Shown: positions 31,456 to 41,864, counted from the stretch's first letter. The stretch is 64,000 nt of DNA from Gammaproteobacteria bacterium (GCA_015487785.1 WFPC01000018.1:1-64000); one strand, 5' to 3'. The notes: generated from the letters alone by a model not told the origin. Made by a program: numbers and translations.

Positions 31456-33441
31456 ATGGACTACAGTTACCTCAACGATACCCTGGCCCTGCTTGCTGCC
31501 GCCGTGGCGGTGGTGGCGTTGTTTCAGCGTCTGCATTTGCCGCCCATTCTCGGTTACCTGGTGGTGGGGGTGGTACTGGGTCCCCATGGTCTGGCCCTGA
31601 TCGCCGACACCGAACATACCCGGGGTTTCGCCGAGTTCGGCGTGGTGTTTCTGTTGTTCACCATCGGCCTGGAGTTTTCCCTCCCGTTGTTGATCCGCAT
31701 GAAGGGCGCCGTGTTCGGTCTGGGCGGCGCCCAGGTGTTACTGACGACCTTGGTGACCACCCTGGTGGCGCTGTATTTCGGGCTCGAACTGGAGAGCGCC
31801 CTGGTGCTGGGGGGGATCGTGTCCATGTCGTCCACGGCGCTGGTGATCAAGCAGCTCACAGACCAGGTGGAGCTGCATTCCCGGCATGGCCGCAATGCTG
31901 TGGGTGTGTTGTTGTTCCAGGACATCATGGTGATTCCGTTTCTCATTCTGGTGTCCAGTTTCGCGGCTCCCACGGACGAGCCGGTGTTGATGTCTCTGGC
32001 CACGGCGTTGGGCGGTGGCATTCTCGCTCTGTTGCTGATCCTGGCCCTGGGGCACTGGGCGGTGCAGCCCCTGTTCACCGTGGTGGCGCGTTTCCAGTCC
32101 ATGGAATTGTTCACCCTGGCGGTATTGCTGGTGACCCTGGGGGCGGCCTGGATCACCCATCACATGGGTCTATCGCTGGCCCTGGGTGCTTTTTTCGCCG
32201 GCATGATGCTGGGGGAGACGGAGTTTCGTCATCAGGTAGAGGCGGAGATCCGGCCCTTTCGCGACATTCTGCTGGGATTGTTTTTCGTTACCATCGGCAT
32301 GCTGCTGGATGTGGGGCTGTTGCCGCAGATCTGGCTCCAGGTCGTGTTGTTGCTGGTGTGTTTGATAGCGTTCAAGCTGTTGCTCATCATCGGCCTGTGC
32401 CGCTTGGCCGGCTGGGACAAGGCAGTGGCCTTGCGCACCGGTTTGGTGCTGGCTCACGGCGGGGAGTTCGGTTTTGCCATTCTGGCCATGGCAATGAATT
32501 CCAGCATGCTGGATGCCGAGCTGGGCCAGGTGGTGCTGGCGGCGCTGTTGTTGAGCATGGCCCTGGCACCCATCCTGATCCGCTACAACGGGCGCCTGGG
32601 TGCCTTGCTGTTGCCCGGCGAGGTGGCCCAGAGTCGCGCGCTGATGCGCGAGCGTATCGAGCAGGCCGCAGAGGGCTTGCGCAATCACGTCATTATCTGC
32701 GGCTATGGGCGGGTGGGCCAGAACGTGGCTCATTTTCTCGACGAGGAAGGCATCGAGTATCTGGCGCTGGATCTCGACCCGGTGCTGGTACAGAATGCCA
32801 TCAAGGCCCAGCAGCCGGTCAGTTACGGTGATGCCGCCAATATCGAGCTGTTGCGGGCGGCTGGCCTGGAGCAGGCCGCGGCGGTGGTGATCAGTCTGTG
32901 TGACGTGGATACGGCGCTGAAGATCCTGCACAAGCTGCGCCTGGTATCGAAGGACATTCCCGTATTGGTGCGCACCGACGACGATTCCGAGCTGGAGCGC
33001 CTGCAGGCCGCCGGTGCCACCGAGGTGATTCCGGAGACCATGGAGGCCAGCCTGATGTTGTCCTCGCATCTGTTGCTGATGCTCAACGTGCCGGTCTCGC
33101 GGGTCTTCCAGCGTATCCGCAAGGCGCGGCAGAACCGCTATGCCCTGTTGCGCCGGCTCTTTCCAGGCGAGGAGGCCACGCTCAACACCACCGCCGTGGT
33201 CAAGCAGCTTCGTGCCATCGAATTACCGGCGCAGTTGGTGGCACCGATCCGGCTGGGCGATCTCGGACTGCCCGACAAGGGGATTTTGGTCACCGCCGTG
33301 GTGCAGAACCATGAACGCATCCAGTATCCTGACGAGAACCTGGAACTGCGAGGGGGGGAAACCCTGGTACTCTATGGTACGCCGGCGGCGCTGGATCAGG
33401 CGGAGCTTTCCATGTTGCACGAGGCGCTGGACATCGTCTGA
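31456..33441 (+). CDS. KefB/KefC-type monovalent cation:proton antiporter (CPA2)
   Basis: Residues 1-380 form a twelve-to-thirteen-helix CPA2 exchanger (LPPILGYLVVGVVLGPHGLALIAD, FLLFTIGLEFSL, MSSTALVIKQLTDQ, GLSLALGAFFAGMMLGETEFRHQVEAEI). A RCK/TrkA-N domain follows at about 410-530 (HVIICGYGRVGQNVAHFLDEEGIEYLALDLD), then a TrkA-C domain at the end (GETLVLYGTPAALDQ). This is the glutathione-gated or nucleotide-gated K+ efflux family. ATG 31456 is chosen because the protein then begins like KefC; the track start adds 16 unsupported residues. It stands alone between the Rieske gene and the phosphate regulon. Confidence 0.9.
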   Translation: MDYSYLNDTLALLAAAVAVVALFQRLHLPPILGYLVVGVVLGPHGLALIADTEHTRGFAEFGVVFLLFTIGLEFSLPLLIRMKGAVFGLGGAQVLLTTLVTTLVALYFGLELESALVLGGIVSMSSTALVIKQLTDQVELHSRHGRNAVGVLLFQDIMVIPFLILVSSFAAPTDEPVLMSLATALGGGILALLLILALGHWAVQPLFTVVARFQSMELFTLAVLLVTLGAAWITHHMGLSLALGAFFAGMMLGETEFRHQVEAEIRPFRDILLGLFFVTIGMLLDVGLLPQIWLQVVLLLVCLIAFKLLLIIGLCRLAGWDKAVALRTGLVLAHGGEFGFAILAMAMNSSMLDAELGQVVLAALLLSMALAPILIRYNGRLGALLLPGEVAQSRALMRERIEQAAEGLRNHVIICGYGRVGQNVAHFLDEEGIEYLALDLDPVLVQNAIKAQQPVSYGDAANIELLRAAGLEQAAAVVISLCDVDTALKILHKLRLVSKDIPVLVRTDDDSELERLQAAGATEVIPETMEASLMLSSHLLLMLNVPVSRVFQRIRKARQNRYALLRRLFPGEEATLNTTAVVKQLRAIELPAQLVAPIRLGDLGLPDKGILVTAVVQNHERIQYPDENLELRGGETLVLYGTPAALDQAELSMLHEALDIV

Positions 33442-33464
33442 CGAGGAGAGCCGCGAAAATTGCA

Positions 33465-33482
33465 ATGTCATGAAAATGTAAC
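33465..33482 (+). promoter_or_regulatory. Pho box upstream of phoB
   Basis: ATGTCATGAAAATGTAAC resembles the 18-bp PhoB site (CTGTCATANANCTGTCAT-type, two 7-bp repeats spaced 4). It ends 46 bases before the phoB start, implying autoregulation. Confidence 0.7.
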
Positions 33483-33528
33483 AAAATGCCGATTCAATAA
33501 GTGGGCGGGTCAACGATGAGACAATGCC

Positions 33529-34215
33529 ATGGGTGCAACGATATTACTGGTGGAAGACGAGGAGGCCATCCGCGAAATGACGGCTTTCAGCCTGGCGCAG
33601 GCCGGTTTCGACATCGAGGAGGCCGCCGATGCCCAGCAGGCGGTGACTTGCCTGGCCGAGCGGCGGCCGGATCTGATCCTGCTGGACTGGATGTTGCCTG
33701 ACATCAGCGGTATCGAGCTGGCCCGGCGTTTCAAGCGCGAGGATTTGACGCGCGATATTCCGCTCATTATGCTCACCGCACGGGGGGAAGAAGACGAAAA
33801 GCTGCGCGGATTCGATGCCGGCGCCGACGATTACATCACCAAACCCTTTTCCCCCAAGGAACTGATCGCACGAATCAAGGCCGTGCTGCGTCGCAGCAGC
33901 GGCCTCAACGGCGAGGTGGTGAGCCTTGGTGGCCTGGAATTGGACGAGGGCGCACACCGTATTTTCGCTAACGGGCGGCCGGTGGACATGGGGCCGACGG
34001 AATACCGTCTGCTGAGTTTCTTCATGCGGCATCCCGAGCGGGTCTACAGCCGGGGACAATTGCTGGACCGGGTATGGGGCAGTAATGTCTATGTGGAAGA
34101 ACGCACCGTCGATGTACACATTCGCCGCTTGCGCAAGGCGCTGGAGGCCCATGGCCTGGCCCGTGTCATCCAGACAGTGCGGGGCGCGGGCTATCGTTTT
34201 TCCGCCCAGGAGTGA
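33529..34215 (+). CDS. phoB: Phosphate regulon response regulator
   Basis: An OmpR-family regulator: receiver domain with [13 protein letters not shown] (acidic pocket), [13 protein letters not shown] (phospho-Asp), [35 protein letters not shown], and a winged-helix DNA-binding domain ending [35 protein letters not shown]. The 228-aa length and the phoR gene 2 bases downstream identify it as PhoB. It activates pst and other genes under phosphate limitation. A Pho box precedes it. Confidence 0.96.
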   Translation: MGATILLVEDEEAIREMTAFSLAQAGFDIEEAADAQQAVTCLAERRPDLILLDWMLPDISGIELARRFKREDLTRDIPLIMLTARGEEDEKLRGFDAGADDYITKPFSPKELIARIKAVLRRSSGLNGEVVSLGGLELDEGAHRIFANGRPVDMGPTEYRLLSFFMRHPERVYSRGQLLDRVWGSNVYVEERTVDVHIRRLRKALEAHGLARVIQTVRGAGYRFSAQE

Positions 34216-34217
34216 AA

Positions 34218-35537
34218 ATGGCTGGCCGGCACGGCACTGAGTATTGGCGCCTGGCTGGTATCGCCTTGCCGGCGCTGTTGCTGGGTGCCCTGCTGGGGAT
34301 GCCGGGCTGGGGCCTGGCATTGGGTCTGCTGGCCTACCTGATCTACCATTTGCGCAACTTGGCCCGCCTGCGGGACTGGCTGGACAATCATCACCAGGCC
34401 GAGCCTCCCGAGGCCGGGGGCTTGTGGGGCGAGGTGTTCAACCATATCCATCATCTGCAGCAGCGCAACAAGAAGCAGAAGCGCAAGCTGGCCAATGCCC
34501 TGAGCCGGTTCCAGCAAGTGGCCACCGCCTTGCCCGATGCCACCATCATTCTGCGCGAGACCGGCGAAATCGAATGGTGTAACGAGGCGGCCAAGCGCCT
34601 GCTGGGGCTGCGCACCCCGCAGGATATCGGCAATCACATCACCAACCTGATTCGTACCCCGGCTTTTTTCCACTATCTCAATCACGAGGACTTCAGCGAA
34701 CCACTGGAGATGCCCTCGCCGGTCAACAGCGACATCAACCTGGCCATACGCGTGATTCCCTATGGCCGTTCCCTGCGCCTGATGCTGGCCCGCGACATGA
34801 CCCGGGTACAGCGCCTGGAGCAGACCCGCCGGGTATTCGTGGCCAATGTGTCCCATGAGTTGCGTACCCCCCTGACGGTGATCAATGGGTATCTGGAGAG
34901 TCTCGCCGATAGTGAGGAGGCGGTTCTCAGGCCCTGGCGCAAGCCTCTGCAGCAGATGCAGCAACAGGCCAAGCGCATGGCCCGTATCGTGGACGAATTG
35001 CTGAGCCTGTCGCGACTGGAGACCAAGCCGCCGCCGTTGCTGGAAAAGGCCGTGGCGATACCGGCCCTGCTGGCCAATCTGAAGGAAGAAGCGCGCATTC
35101 TTTCCGGTGAGCGAAAACACGATATCCGTTTCGAGGTGGACGAGAGCCTCTGGCTCAAGGGTGCCGCCGACGAGCTGGAAAGCGCTTTTTCCAACCTGTT
35201 GTCCAATGCCATTCGTTATACCCCGGCCGGGGGGCGTATCGAGGTGCGCTGGTACCAGGACGACACGGGGGCCCACTTCGAGGTACAGGACAGCGGAGTG
35301 GGCATTGCCAGCGAGGATATTCCCAAACTCACCGAGCGTTTCTACCGGGTCGATATCGCCCGCTCCCGGGCCACCGGTGGCACCGGACTGGGGCTGGCCA
35401 TCGTCAAGCACGTGGTCAACCGTCATGGTGCCAGCCTGCGTATCGAGAGCACGGTGGGAGAGGGCAGCCTGTTCGCCTGTGATTTCCCTTCCCGGCTGGT
35501 CAGCCGGGCCGTGACAAAAGCCGCCGCGCTGTCATAA
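34218..35537 (+). CDS. phoR: Phosphate regulon sensor histidine kinase
   Basis: Two N-terminal membrane segments (about residues 10-45), a DUF3329-like linker, then a PAS domain (VATALPDATIILRETGEIEWCNEAAKRLLGL), HisKA with the phospho-His in FVANVSHELRTPLTVINGYLE, and HATPase (NAIRYTPAGG, VQDSGVGIASEDIPKLTERFYRVD, GTGLGLAIVKHVVNRH). ATG 34218 is used; GTG 34212, which overlaps the phoB stop, is an alternative. The 3' end carries the first Pho box of pstS. Confidence 0.95.
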   Translation: MAGRHGTEYWRLAGIALPALLLGALLGMPGWGLALGLLAYLIYHLRNLARLRDWLDNHHQAEPPEAGGLWGEVFNHIHHLQQRNKKQKRKLANALSRFQQVATALPDATIILRETGEIEWCNEAAKRLLGLRTPQDIGNHITNLIRTPAFFHYLNHEDFSEPLEMPSPVNSDINLAIRVIPYGRSLRLMLARDMTRVQRLEQTRRVFVANVSHELRTPLTVINGYLESLADSEEAVLRPWRKPLQQMQQQAKRMARIVDELLSLSRLETKPPPLLEKAVAIPALLANLKEEARILSGERKHDIRFEVDESLWLKGAADELESAFSNLLSNAIRYTPAGGRIEVRWYQDDTGAHFEVQDSGVGIASEDIPKLTERFYRVDIARSRATGGTGLGLAIVKHVVNRHGASLRIESTVGEGSLFACDFPSRLVSRAVTKAAALS

Positions 35538-35568
35538 AACGGTCATCTTTGTGTAATAAAACAGTCAT
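35529..35568 (+). promoter_or_regulatory. Tandem Pho boxes before pstS
   Basis: CTGTCATAAAACGGTCAT (35529-35546) is a near-perfect PhoB site overlapping the phoR stop, followed exactly 22 bp downstream by GTGTAATAAAACAGTCAT (35551-35568). The two-turn spacing allows side-by-side PhoB dimers. Confidence 0.9.
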
Positions 35569-35622
35569 CGTTGTTGCCCATACTCGGTGCACACATTTAC
35601 ACTAGAGACTAGGAGAGAGTTC

Positions 35623-36600
35623 ATGAAACCTGCACGCATGCTCGCCGCCCTCGGCCTGACATTGGGTCTGGGGCTTGCCGGCCAGGCCGGTGCCGTCACC
35701 CAGCTCGACCCCAAGCTGCCCGAATACCATCGCGCCAGCGGTGTTTCCGGCAATCTTTCCAGCGTCGGCTCGGATACCCTGGCCAACCTGATGACCCTGT
35801 GGGCGGAAGAATTCAAGCGGGTCTATCCCAACGTCAACATTCAGATCCAGGCTGCCGGTTCATCCACGGCGCCGCCCGCGCTCACCGAAGGCACCGCTAA
35901 TCTGGGGCCCATGAGTCGCAAGATGAAGAGCAAGGAAATCGAGGCCTTCGAACGGCGCCATGGCTACAAGCCCACCGCCATTCCAGTGGCCATCGATGCC
36001 CTGGCGGTCTATGTGCACAAGGACAATCCCATAGAAGGCCTGACCATTCCCCAGGTCGACGCCATTTTTTCCTCCACCCGCAAGTGTGGCTACCGTGAGG
36101 ACATCACCAAATGGGGCCAACTGGGCCTGGGCGGTAGCTGGAAAAATCGTCGCATCCAGTTGTTCGGACGCAATTCGGTTTCCGGAACCTATGGTTACTT
36201 CAAGAAAAAAGCCCTGTGCAAGGGGGATTACAAGAACACGGTCAACGAGCAACCCGGTTCGGCCTCGGTGGTGCAGTCGGTATCGGCCTCGCTCAATGGT
36301 ATCGGCTATTCCGGCATCGGTTACAAGACCTCGGGTGTGCGCGCGGTACCCCTGGCCAAGAAACCCGGCAAGCCCTTTGTCGCCGCCACCCCCGAGAATG
36401 CCGTCAAGGGCCGTTATCCCCTGTCGCGTTCTCTCTATGTCTATGTGAACAAACATCCCAACAGGCCCTTGCCGCCGCTGGAGCGGGAATTCATCAAGCT
36501 GGTGTTGTCCAAGACCGGCCAGCAGGTGGTGATCAAGGACGGTTATATCCCCTTGCCGGCCAAGGAGGTCAACAAGGTGCTGAAAAAACTGGAACGCTGA
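35623..36600 (+). CDS. pstS: Periplasmic phosphate-binding protein
   Basis: A signal peptide ([24 protein letters not shown]) is followed by a PBP fold with [86 protein letters not shown], and [23 protein letters not shown] with Ser/Arg/Thr phosphate contacts. It hands phosphate to PstCA. ATG 35623 has AGGAGAGAG; the track start is longer without support. Two Cys (in RKCGY and ALCKG) may form a disulfide. Followed by a strong terminator, so pstS may be expressed above the genes downstream. Confidence 0.95.
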   Translation: MKPARMLAALGLTLGLGLAGQAGAVTQLDPKLPEYHRASGVSGNLSSVGSDTLANLMTLWAEEFKRVYPNVNIQIQAAGSSTAPPALTEGTANLGPMSRKMKSKEIEAFERRHGYKPTAIPVAIDALAVYVHKDNPIEGLTIPQVDAIFSSTRKCGYREDITKWGQLGLGGSWKNRRIQLFGRNSVSGTYGYFKKKALCKGDYKNTVNEQPGSASVVQSVSASLNGIGYSGIGYKTSGVRAVPLAKKPGKPFVAATPENAVKGRYPLSRSLYVYVNKHPNRPLPPLEREFIKLVLSKTGQQVVIKDGYIPLPAKEVNKVLKKLER

Positions 36601-36605
36601 GTTCG

Positions 36606-36629
36606 AAAGGCCCCGTAATGGGGCCTTTT
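36606..36629 (+). terminator. Intrinsic terminator after pstS
   Basis: AAAGGCCCC-gtaat-GGGGCCTTTT plus GTTT, 6 bases after the pstS stop. It separates highly expressed pstS from the transporter genes. Confidence 0.88.
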
Positions 36630-36645
36630 GTTTGACGGCTTGCTC

Positions 36646-37038
36646 ATGTATAAGCGCAGAGTACGGGTTTTGTTCCATGCCGCTTCGCCGGGCCGTGCCG
36701 TGCTCGCCTGTGCCCTGGCCCGGCGCCAGGCACCGCAATGGCTGGAGTGCCGGGCCTGTGGCGTGGATGCGATGGCGCTCGCTTGGTGGCGTGATAGCCT
36801 GGTTTTCCTGCAGCGGCCCGAGCGCCTGGGGATGTTGGACGAAGACGCGCTGCACTGGGCCGACCTGCTGGTGAGCCTGGACGAGCAAGTGGTTCCGCCG
36901 AATCTTCCGGCCTCCCTGCGCCACAAGCACTGGCCGCTGGATGACGCCTCGCTCGCCGTCCAGCTGGAGCGGCGTATTCGCGGCATGGTGGGCGGGTTGA
37001 GCATGATGAGCCGGCAGTCGCCTGTCACAATACTGTAA
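36646..37038 (+). CDS. LMW-phosphatase-like protein without the P-loop cysteine, 130 aa
   Basis: The start RRVRVLFHAASPGRAVLACALARRQAPQWLECRACGVDAM resembles the beginning of low-molecular-weight Tyr phosphatases and arsenate reductases (VLFxCxGNxxRSxMAE), but His-Ala-Ala-Ser-Pro replaces the C-x5-R loop, so phosphatase chemistry is unlikely. The later part, LHWADLLVSLDEQVVPPNLPASLRHKHWPLDD, matches the family's WxLxDP-like end. It lies between pstS and pstC; the last bases are part of the Pho boxes for pstC. No good ribosome site was seen before ATG 36646. Possibly a phosphate or arsenate-sensing adaptor; this is inference. Confidence 0.6.
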   Translation: MYKRRVRVLFHAASPGRAVLACALARRQAPQWLECRACGVDAMALAWWRDSLVFLQRPERLGMLDEDALHWADLLVSLDEQVVPPNLPASLRHKHWPLDDASLAVQLERRIRGMVGGLSMMSRQSPVTIL

Positions 37039-37060
37039 TATTTCTGTCATAAACTGGCAT
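37022..37060 (+). promoter_or_regulatory. Tandem Pho boxes before pstC
   Basis: CTGTCACAATACTGTAAT (37022-37039) and CTGTCATAAACTGGCAT (37044-37060) again sit 22 bp apart. The second ends 1 base before the pstC ATG, so the transcript start must lie very near or the boxes serve repression/upstream genes too. Confidence 0.8.
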
Positions 37061-37061
37061 C

Positions 37062-39326
37062 ATGGCCAAAACAAGCACCGATAGCCGCGTTTTGCCCGAT
37101 GCCGATCGACTGATTCGTCGTCGGCACCGGCGTATGTTGCTCGATCACCTGGCGCGCTACGGCGTCGGTGTGGGCGGGGTGGGAGTGATCATTGCCATCA
37201 CCCTGATTTTCTTCTACCTCACCCTGGTGGTCCTGCCTTTGTTCAAGCCCGCCGACATGGCCGAGGTGGCGCAATATCCTCGTCCGGGCGATGCCACCAG
37301 TGAAACCCTGTTGCTCAGCATGGAGGAGCAGGCCGAGATTGCCCTGCGGCTGGATCGCTCGGGCAAGGTGGTGTTTTTCGACGTGCATGATGGCCGGGTC
37401 TTGCAGCGGCATGCGCTGGATGTGCCTCCGGATGTGCAGATTACCGCCTTTGCCCAGATGGAGCCCGGGGCCAAGGTGCTTGCCCTGGGGCTTTCCGACG
37501 GCGCGGTGCTGGTGGTCAAGCCCGAGTACGAGGTGAGTTATCCCGACGATCGGCGCCTGATCAGCCCCAAGCTGACTTATCCTCTGGGTGAGGAACCCAT
37601 CGCACTCGATCCCGCGGGCGAGCCCATTCGTGTTCTGGCGGTGCAGCACAGTGAAGAAGGCATCACCCTGGTTGCCGCCACTGACGCGCAGTTGCTGGTT
37701 TCGACCTTCGAGAGCGAGGAATCCCTGTTCGATGACGAAGTGAGTTACGAGCAGAGTGGCGCGAGCCTGGACTTGCCGCCCCATGATGTGCGCCAATTGC
37801 TGCTCGATGGCGAGCAGCGCCTGCTCTACGCGGTGACCGCCGATGGCAAGGTACATGCCTATGATGTGAGTGACAAGGAAGATCCGCGCTGGCTGGAATC
37901 GGTACAGTTGGCGCGCGGCGAGAAACTGGGACAGGTCCGCTTTCAGACCGGCACGATTTCCCTGCTGGTGCCCACCACCGATGGAGTGGTGACCCAGTGG
38001 TTTCCGGTGCGTGATGCCAACAACGACATCCATCTGCGCAAGATCCGCCGCTTTGAACTGGGCAATGCGCCCATGATCCTGGCGCCGGAGCATGCTCGCA
38101 AGGCCTTCGTGGCCGCCGACGCCCAGGGTCGGGTCACTCTGGTGCACACCACCGCCGAGCGTATCGTGCTGCAGCAGCAGGTGGGCCAGCAAGGTTTCGT
38201 GCAGGCGGCCATTTCGCCACGGGCCGATAAGCTGTTGCTGGAAACCGGCGACGGCAGCATCCATGTGCTGGACGTGGAGAACAAGCACCCGGAGATTTCC
38301 TGGAGTTCCCTGTGGGGCAAGGTGTGGTACGAGAACTATCCCGAGCCGGCCTATATCTGGCAGTCGTCCTCGGCCAGCAATGATTTCGAGCCCAAGTTCA
38401 GCCTCACGCCCCTGTCCTTCGGTACCCTCAAGGCGGCCTTCTACGCCATGTTGCTGGCCATGCCCCTGGCCATACTCGGGGCCATTTTCACCGCCTATTT
38501 CATGGCGCCCAAGTTGCGCCAGACGGTCAAGCCCACCATCGAGATCATGGAGGCCCTGCCCACGGTCATTCTGGGTTTTCTGGCCGGTCTCTGGCTGGCG
38601 CCCTTTCTCGAGGCGCATCTGCCGGGGGTGTTTTCCCTGCTGGTGATCCTGCCGCTGGGCATTCTGCTGTTCGCTTTTATGTGGACCCGCCTGCCGGGCA
38701 GCCTGCGCCATCGCATTCCCGAGGGCTGGCAACCCCTGTTGCTGGTGCCGGCGGTGTTGCTGCTGAGCTGGTTTGCCATCGCCGTGAGCCCGTTGCTGGA
38801 AACCACTCTGTTCGATGGCAACATGCCCCTGTGGTTGCACGAGCGCCTGGGGATAGATTTCGATCAGCGCAATTCCATCGTGGTGGGCCTGGCCATGGGT
38901 TTTGCGGTGATTCCCACTATTTTCTCCATTGCCGAAGATGCCATCTTCAACGTGCCGCGCCATCTTACCACCGGTTCGCTGGCACTGGGAGCCACGCCCT
39001 GGCAGACCTTTACCCGGGTGGTGCTGCTCACCGCCAGCCCGGGTATCTTCTCGGCGGTGATGATCGGTCTCGGGCGGGCCGTGGGCGAGACCATGATCGT
39101 GCTCATGGCCACCGGCAACACCCCGGTGATGGATTTCAGCATCTTCCAGGGCATGCGCACCCTGTCGGCCAATATCGCGGTGGAGATGCCGGAGTCCGAG
39201 GTGGGTAGCACCCATTACCGGGTATTGTTCCTGGCGGCCCTGGTGCTGTTCGCCTTCACCTTCGTGTTCAACACCCTGGCCGAGCTGGTGCGCCAGCGGT
39301 TGCGCCGCAAGTACAGTTCCCTGTAG
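37062..39326 (+). CDS. pstC: Phosphate ABC transporter permease, large PstC type
   Basis: A first membrane helix (about residues 37-60) is followed by a periplasmic domain of about 370 residues with beta-propeller-like repeats (VLALGLSDGAVLVVKPEYEV, ITLVAATDAQLLVSTFE, LLYAVTADGKVHAYDVSDKEDPRWLESV), then five or six permease helices with the EAA-type loop ([53 protein letters not shown]). Enteric PstC is about 320 aa; this 754-aa form is the enlarged version known from pseudomonads and relatives. ATG follows directly after the Pho boxes. Confidence 0.93.
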   Translation: MAKTSTDSRVLPDADRLIRRRHRRMLLDHLARYGVGVGGVGVIIAITLIFFYLTLVVLPLFKPADMAEVAQYPRPGDATSETLLLSMEEQAEIALRLDRSGKVVFFDVHDGRVLQRHALDVPPDVQITAFAQMEPGAKVLALGLSDGAVLVVKPEYEVSYPDDRRLISPKLTYPLGEEPIALDPAGEPIRVLAVQHSEEGITLVAATDAQLLVSTFESEESLFDDEVSYEQSGASLDLPPHDVRQLLLDGEQRLLYAVTADGKVHAYDVSDKEDPRWLESVQLARGEKLGQVRFQTGTISLLVPTTDGVVTQWFPVRDANNDIHLRKIRRFELGNAPMILAPEHARKAFVAADAQGRVTLVHTTAERIVLQQQVGQQGFVQAAISPRADKLLLETGDGSIHVLDVENKHPEISWSSLWGKVWYENYPEPAYIWQSSSASNDFEPKFSLTPLSFGTLKAAFYAMLLAMPLAILGAIFTAYFMAPKLRQTVKPTIEIMEALPTVILGFLAGLWLAPFLEAHLPGVFSLLVILPLGILLFAFMWTRLPGSLRHRIPEGWQPLLLVPAVLLLSWFAIAVSPLLETTLFDGNMPLWLHERLGIDFDQRNSIVVGLAMGFAVIPTIFSIAEDAIFNVPRHLTTGSLALGATPWQTFTRVVLLTASPGIFSAVMIGLGRAVGETMIVLMATGNTPVMDFSIFQGMRTLSANIAVEMPESEVGSTHYRVLFLAALVLFAFTFVFNTLAELVRQRLRRKYSSL

Positions 39327-39344
39327 GCGGGCGAGGAGAGTACG

Positions 39345-41006
39345 GTGAGTCGACGAACGATCAAGACCTGGTTCAACAGTGGCGACCCCTGGGTGTGGAT
39401 GACCGCCGCCGCGGTGAGCATCAGCGTGATCATGGTGGCGGGCCTGTTGTTGCTCATCGGCGTGCGCGGGCTGAGTTATTTCTGGCCGGCGGACATCCAC
39501 CAGATCGAATACCGTGACGATCAGGGCCGTATCGCCACCGTGATCGGTGAAATCTACGACGAAGAACAAGTACCCGCCGCACGTCTGCGCGATGCCGGAA
39601 TCAGCCTGCCGCCGGACCAGGAACTGGCTACCCGTTACCTCATCAAGATCGGGAATCGCGAGTTGCACGGGCTGGATTTCCGCTGGTTGTTGGCCGATCA
39701 CATGGTCTCCGATACCCTGCCGGCCGAGGTGTTCGTGGCCGAGCGACGGGAGTGGGGCAATTTCTACGGCTACCTGGTGGGAGTCAAGCAAGGCGGTCGC
39801 CTAGTGGACGGTGATGCCTGGCAGGCCTTGGCCCCGCGCCTGGAGCGGGCCCGTGCCCTGCAAGATGAGATCAGCCGGCTGGAAAAGAAGGAAATCGGCG
39901 CCATCAACTACCAGTTGGAGCGCCTGCGCCTGCAGCGACGCAAGCTGGAACTCGCCGGCGAGGACACGCCGGACAAGCTGGCCGAGATCGAGGTCGAGCG
40001 CCAGCAATTGCAGCAGCACTATCAGGATCTGCAGGCCAGGCTGAACCAGCTCTACGGGGATATCAAGCGCGACAGCCTGGTGGCTCGGGTGGCCGATGGC
40101 AGCGAACACGAACTGCCGCTGGCCAGCATCGTGGCCGTACACCGGCCCAATGCGCTGTCGTGGTGGCAGAAGAGCGGCCTGTACCTGGACAATCTGTGGC
40201 AGTTCGTCTCCGGCGAGCCTCGCGAGGCCAATACCGAGGGCGGTATCTTCCCGGCCATTTTCGGCACCGTGATGATGGTCATCATCATGTCGATATTCGT
40301 GACGCCCTTTGGCGTGGTGGCAGCGGTCTATCTGCGTGAATATGCCAGGCAGGGCGTGCTCACCCGCCTGATCCGCATTGCGGTGAACAACCTGGCCGGG
40401 GTGCCGTCCATCGTCTATGGTGTGTTCGGGCTGGGTTTCTTCGTGTATTTTCTCGGCGGCAATATCGATCGGCTGTTCTTTCCCGAGGCCATGCCGGCAC
40501 CCACTTTTGGCACCCCCGGTATCCTGTGGGCTTCATTGACCCTGGCCATTCTCACCCTGCCGGTGGTGATCGTGGCCACCGAGGAAGGCCTGGCACGGAT
40601 TCCCCGCAACATCCGCGAGGGCAGCCTGGCCCTGGGCGCCACCAAGTGGGAGACCCTGTGGCGCACCGTGATTCCCATGGCCAGCCCCTCCATCATGACG
40701 GGCCTGATCCTGGCGGTGGCCCGGGCTGCCGGCGAGGTGGCGCCGTTGATGCTGGTGGGAGTGGTCAAGCTGGCACCCTCGTTGCCGCTGGACGGCAATT
40801 TCCCCTACCTGCATCTGGACCGCAAGTTCATGCACCTGGGCTTTCACATCTACGATGTGGGCTTCCAGAGCCCCAACGTGGAGGCAGCACGGCCGCTGGT
40901 CTATGCCACCGCCCTGTTGCTGGTGGTGGTGATCATCCTGCTCAACGTGACCGCCATCATGATCCGCAACCGACTGCGGGAAAAATACAAGTCCCTGGAT
41001 CAATGA
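39345..41006 (+). CDS. pstA: Phosphate ABC transporter permease, large PstA type
   Basis: As with PstC, a long periplasmic insert (about residues 60-290, including coiled coil [55 protein letters not shown]) follows the first helix. The permease part has [75 protein letters not shown] with the EAA loop. GTG start at 39345 follows GGCGAGGAGAG. The product is 553 aa versus about 300 for the short form. Confidence 0.93.
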   Translation: MSRRTIKTWFNSGDPWVWMTAAAVSISVIMVAGLLLLIGVRGLSYFWPADIHQIEYRDDQGRIATVIGEIYDEEQVPAARLRDAGISLPPDQELATRYLIKIGNRELHGLDFRWLLADHMVSDTLPAEVFVAERREWGNFYGYLVGVKQGGRLVDGDAWQALAPRLERARALQDEISRLEKKEIGAINYQLERLRLQRRKLELAGEDTPDKLAEIEVERQQLQQHYQDLQARLNQLYGDIKRDSLVARVADGSEHELPLASIVAVHRPNALSWWQKSGLYLDNLWQFVSGEPREANTEGGIFPAIFGTVMMVIIMSIFVTPFGVVAAVYLREYARQGVLTRLIRIAVNNLAGVPSIVYGVFGLGFFVYFLGGNIDRLFFPEAMPAPTFGTPGILWASLTLAILTLPVVIVATEEGLARIPRNIREGSLALGATKWETLWRTVIPMASPSIMTGLILAVARAAGEVAPLMLVGVVKLAPSLPLDGNFPYLHLDRKFMHLGFHIYDVGFQSPNVEAARPLVYATALLLVVVIILLNVTAIMIRNRLREKYKSLDQ

Positions 41007-41016
41007 GGTAGACAGT

Positions 41017-41850
41017 ATGAGCCAGACGTCTCTCACCCACGGAATCGATCTCGACGCCTTGCAGCGTTCTCGCGAGACCCCCTCGCTGGATAAGGAGGAA
41101 ATCTGCCTGCGGGTGGAGGGTCTCAACCTGTTCTATGGTGAAAAGCAGGCCTTGCACGACATCGACATGCAGATTCCACGCAACAAGGTCACCGCTTTCA
41201 TCGGCCCCAGTGGTTGCGGCAAGTCCACCCTGCTGCGCTGTTTCAACCGCATGAACGATCTGGTGGACGGGGTGCGCATCGAAGGCGCCATCAAGCTCGA
41301 CGGCGAGGATATCTATCACAAGTCGGTCAACGTGGCCGATCTGCGCCGACGGGTGGGCATGGTGTTCCAGAAACCCAACCCCTTCCCCAAGTCCATCTAC
41401 GAAAACGTGGCCTATGGCTTGCGCATCCAGGGTGTCAAGAGCCGCCGCCGGCTGGACGAGACGGTAGAGCGGGCCCTGCGCGGTGCCGCTCTGTGGGACG
41501 AGGTGAAGGACCGCCTGCACGAGAGTGCCATGGGCATGTCCGGTGGCCAGCAACAGCGCTTGGTGATCGCCCGCGCCATCGCCATCGAGCCGGAAGTCCT
41601 GCTGCTGGACGAACCGGCCTCGGCGCTGGATCCCATCTCCACGCTCAAGATCGAGGAATTGATCTACGAGCTGAAGGACAACTACACCATCGTCATCGTA
41701 ACCCACAACATGCAACAGGCCGCCCGGGTATCCGACTACACCGCCTTCATGTACATGGGTGAGCTGGTGGAAATCTCCGATACCAACAGCCTGTTCACCA
41801 ACCCGGGCAAGAAGCAGACCGAAGACTACATCACCGGACGCTACGGTTAG
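41017..41850 (+). CDS. pstB: Phosphate ABC transporter ATPase
   Basis: A canonical ABC ATPase: Walker [11 protein letters not shown]-loop [21 protein letters not shown], signature MSGGQQQRL, Walker [15 protein letters not shown]-loop [55 protein letters not shown] is the PstB-specific end. An N-terminal extension of about 25 residues precedes the ATPase. 10 bases after pstA. Confidence 0.97.
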   Translation: MSQTSLTHGIDLDALQRSRETPSLDKEEICLRVEGLNLFYGEKQALHDIDMQIPRNKVTAFIGPSGCGKSTLLRCFNRMNDLVDGVRIEGAIKLDGEDIYHKSVNVADLRRRVGMVFQKPNPFPKSIYENVAYGLRIQGVKSRRRLDETVERALRGAALWDEVKDRLHESAMGMSGGQQQRLVIARAIAIEPEVLLLDEPASALDPISTLKIEELIYELKDNYTIVIVTHNMQQAARVSDYTAFMYMGELVEISDTNSLFTNPGKKQTEDYITGRYG

Positions 41851-41864
41851 GGAGGAGTCGCGCC

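Noticed and set aside
37047-39791. 914-aa minus-strand ORF antisense to pstC
   Set aside because: His/Gln/Gly-rich shadow of a high-GC gene; pstC on the plus strand has clear family motifs.
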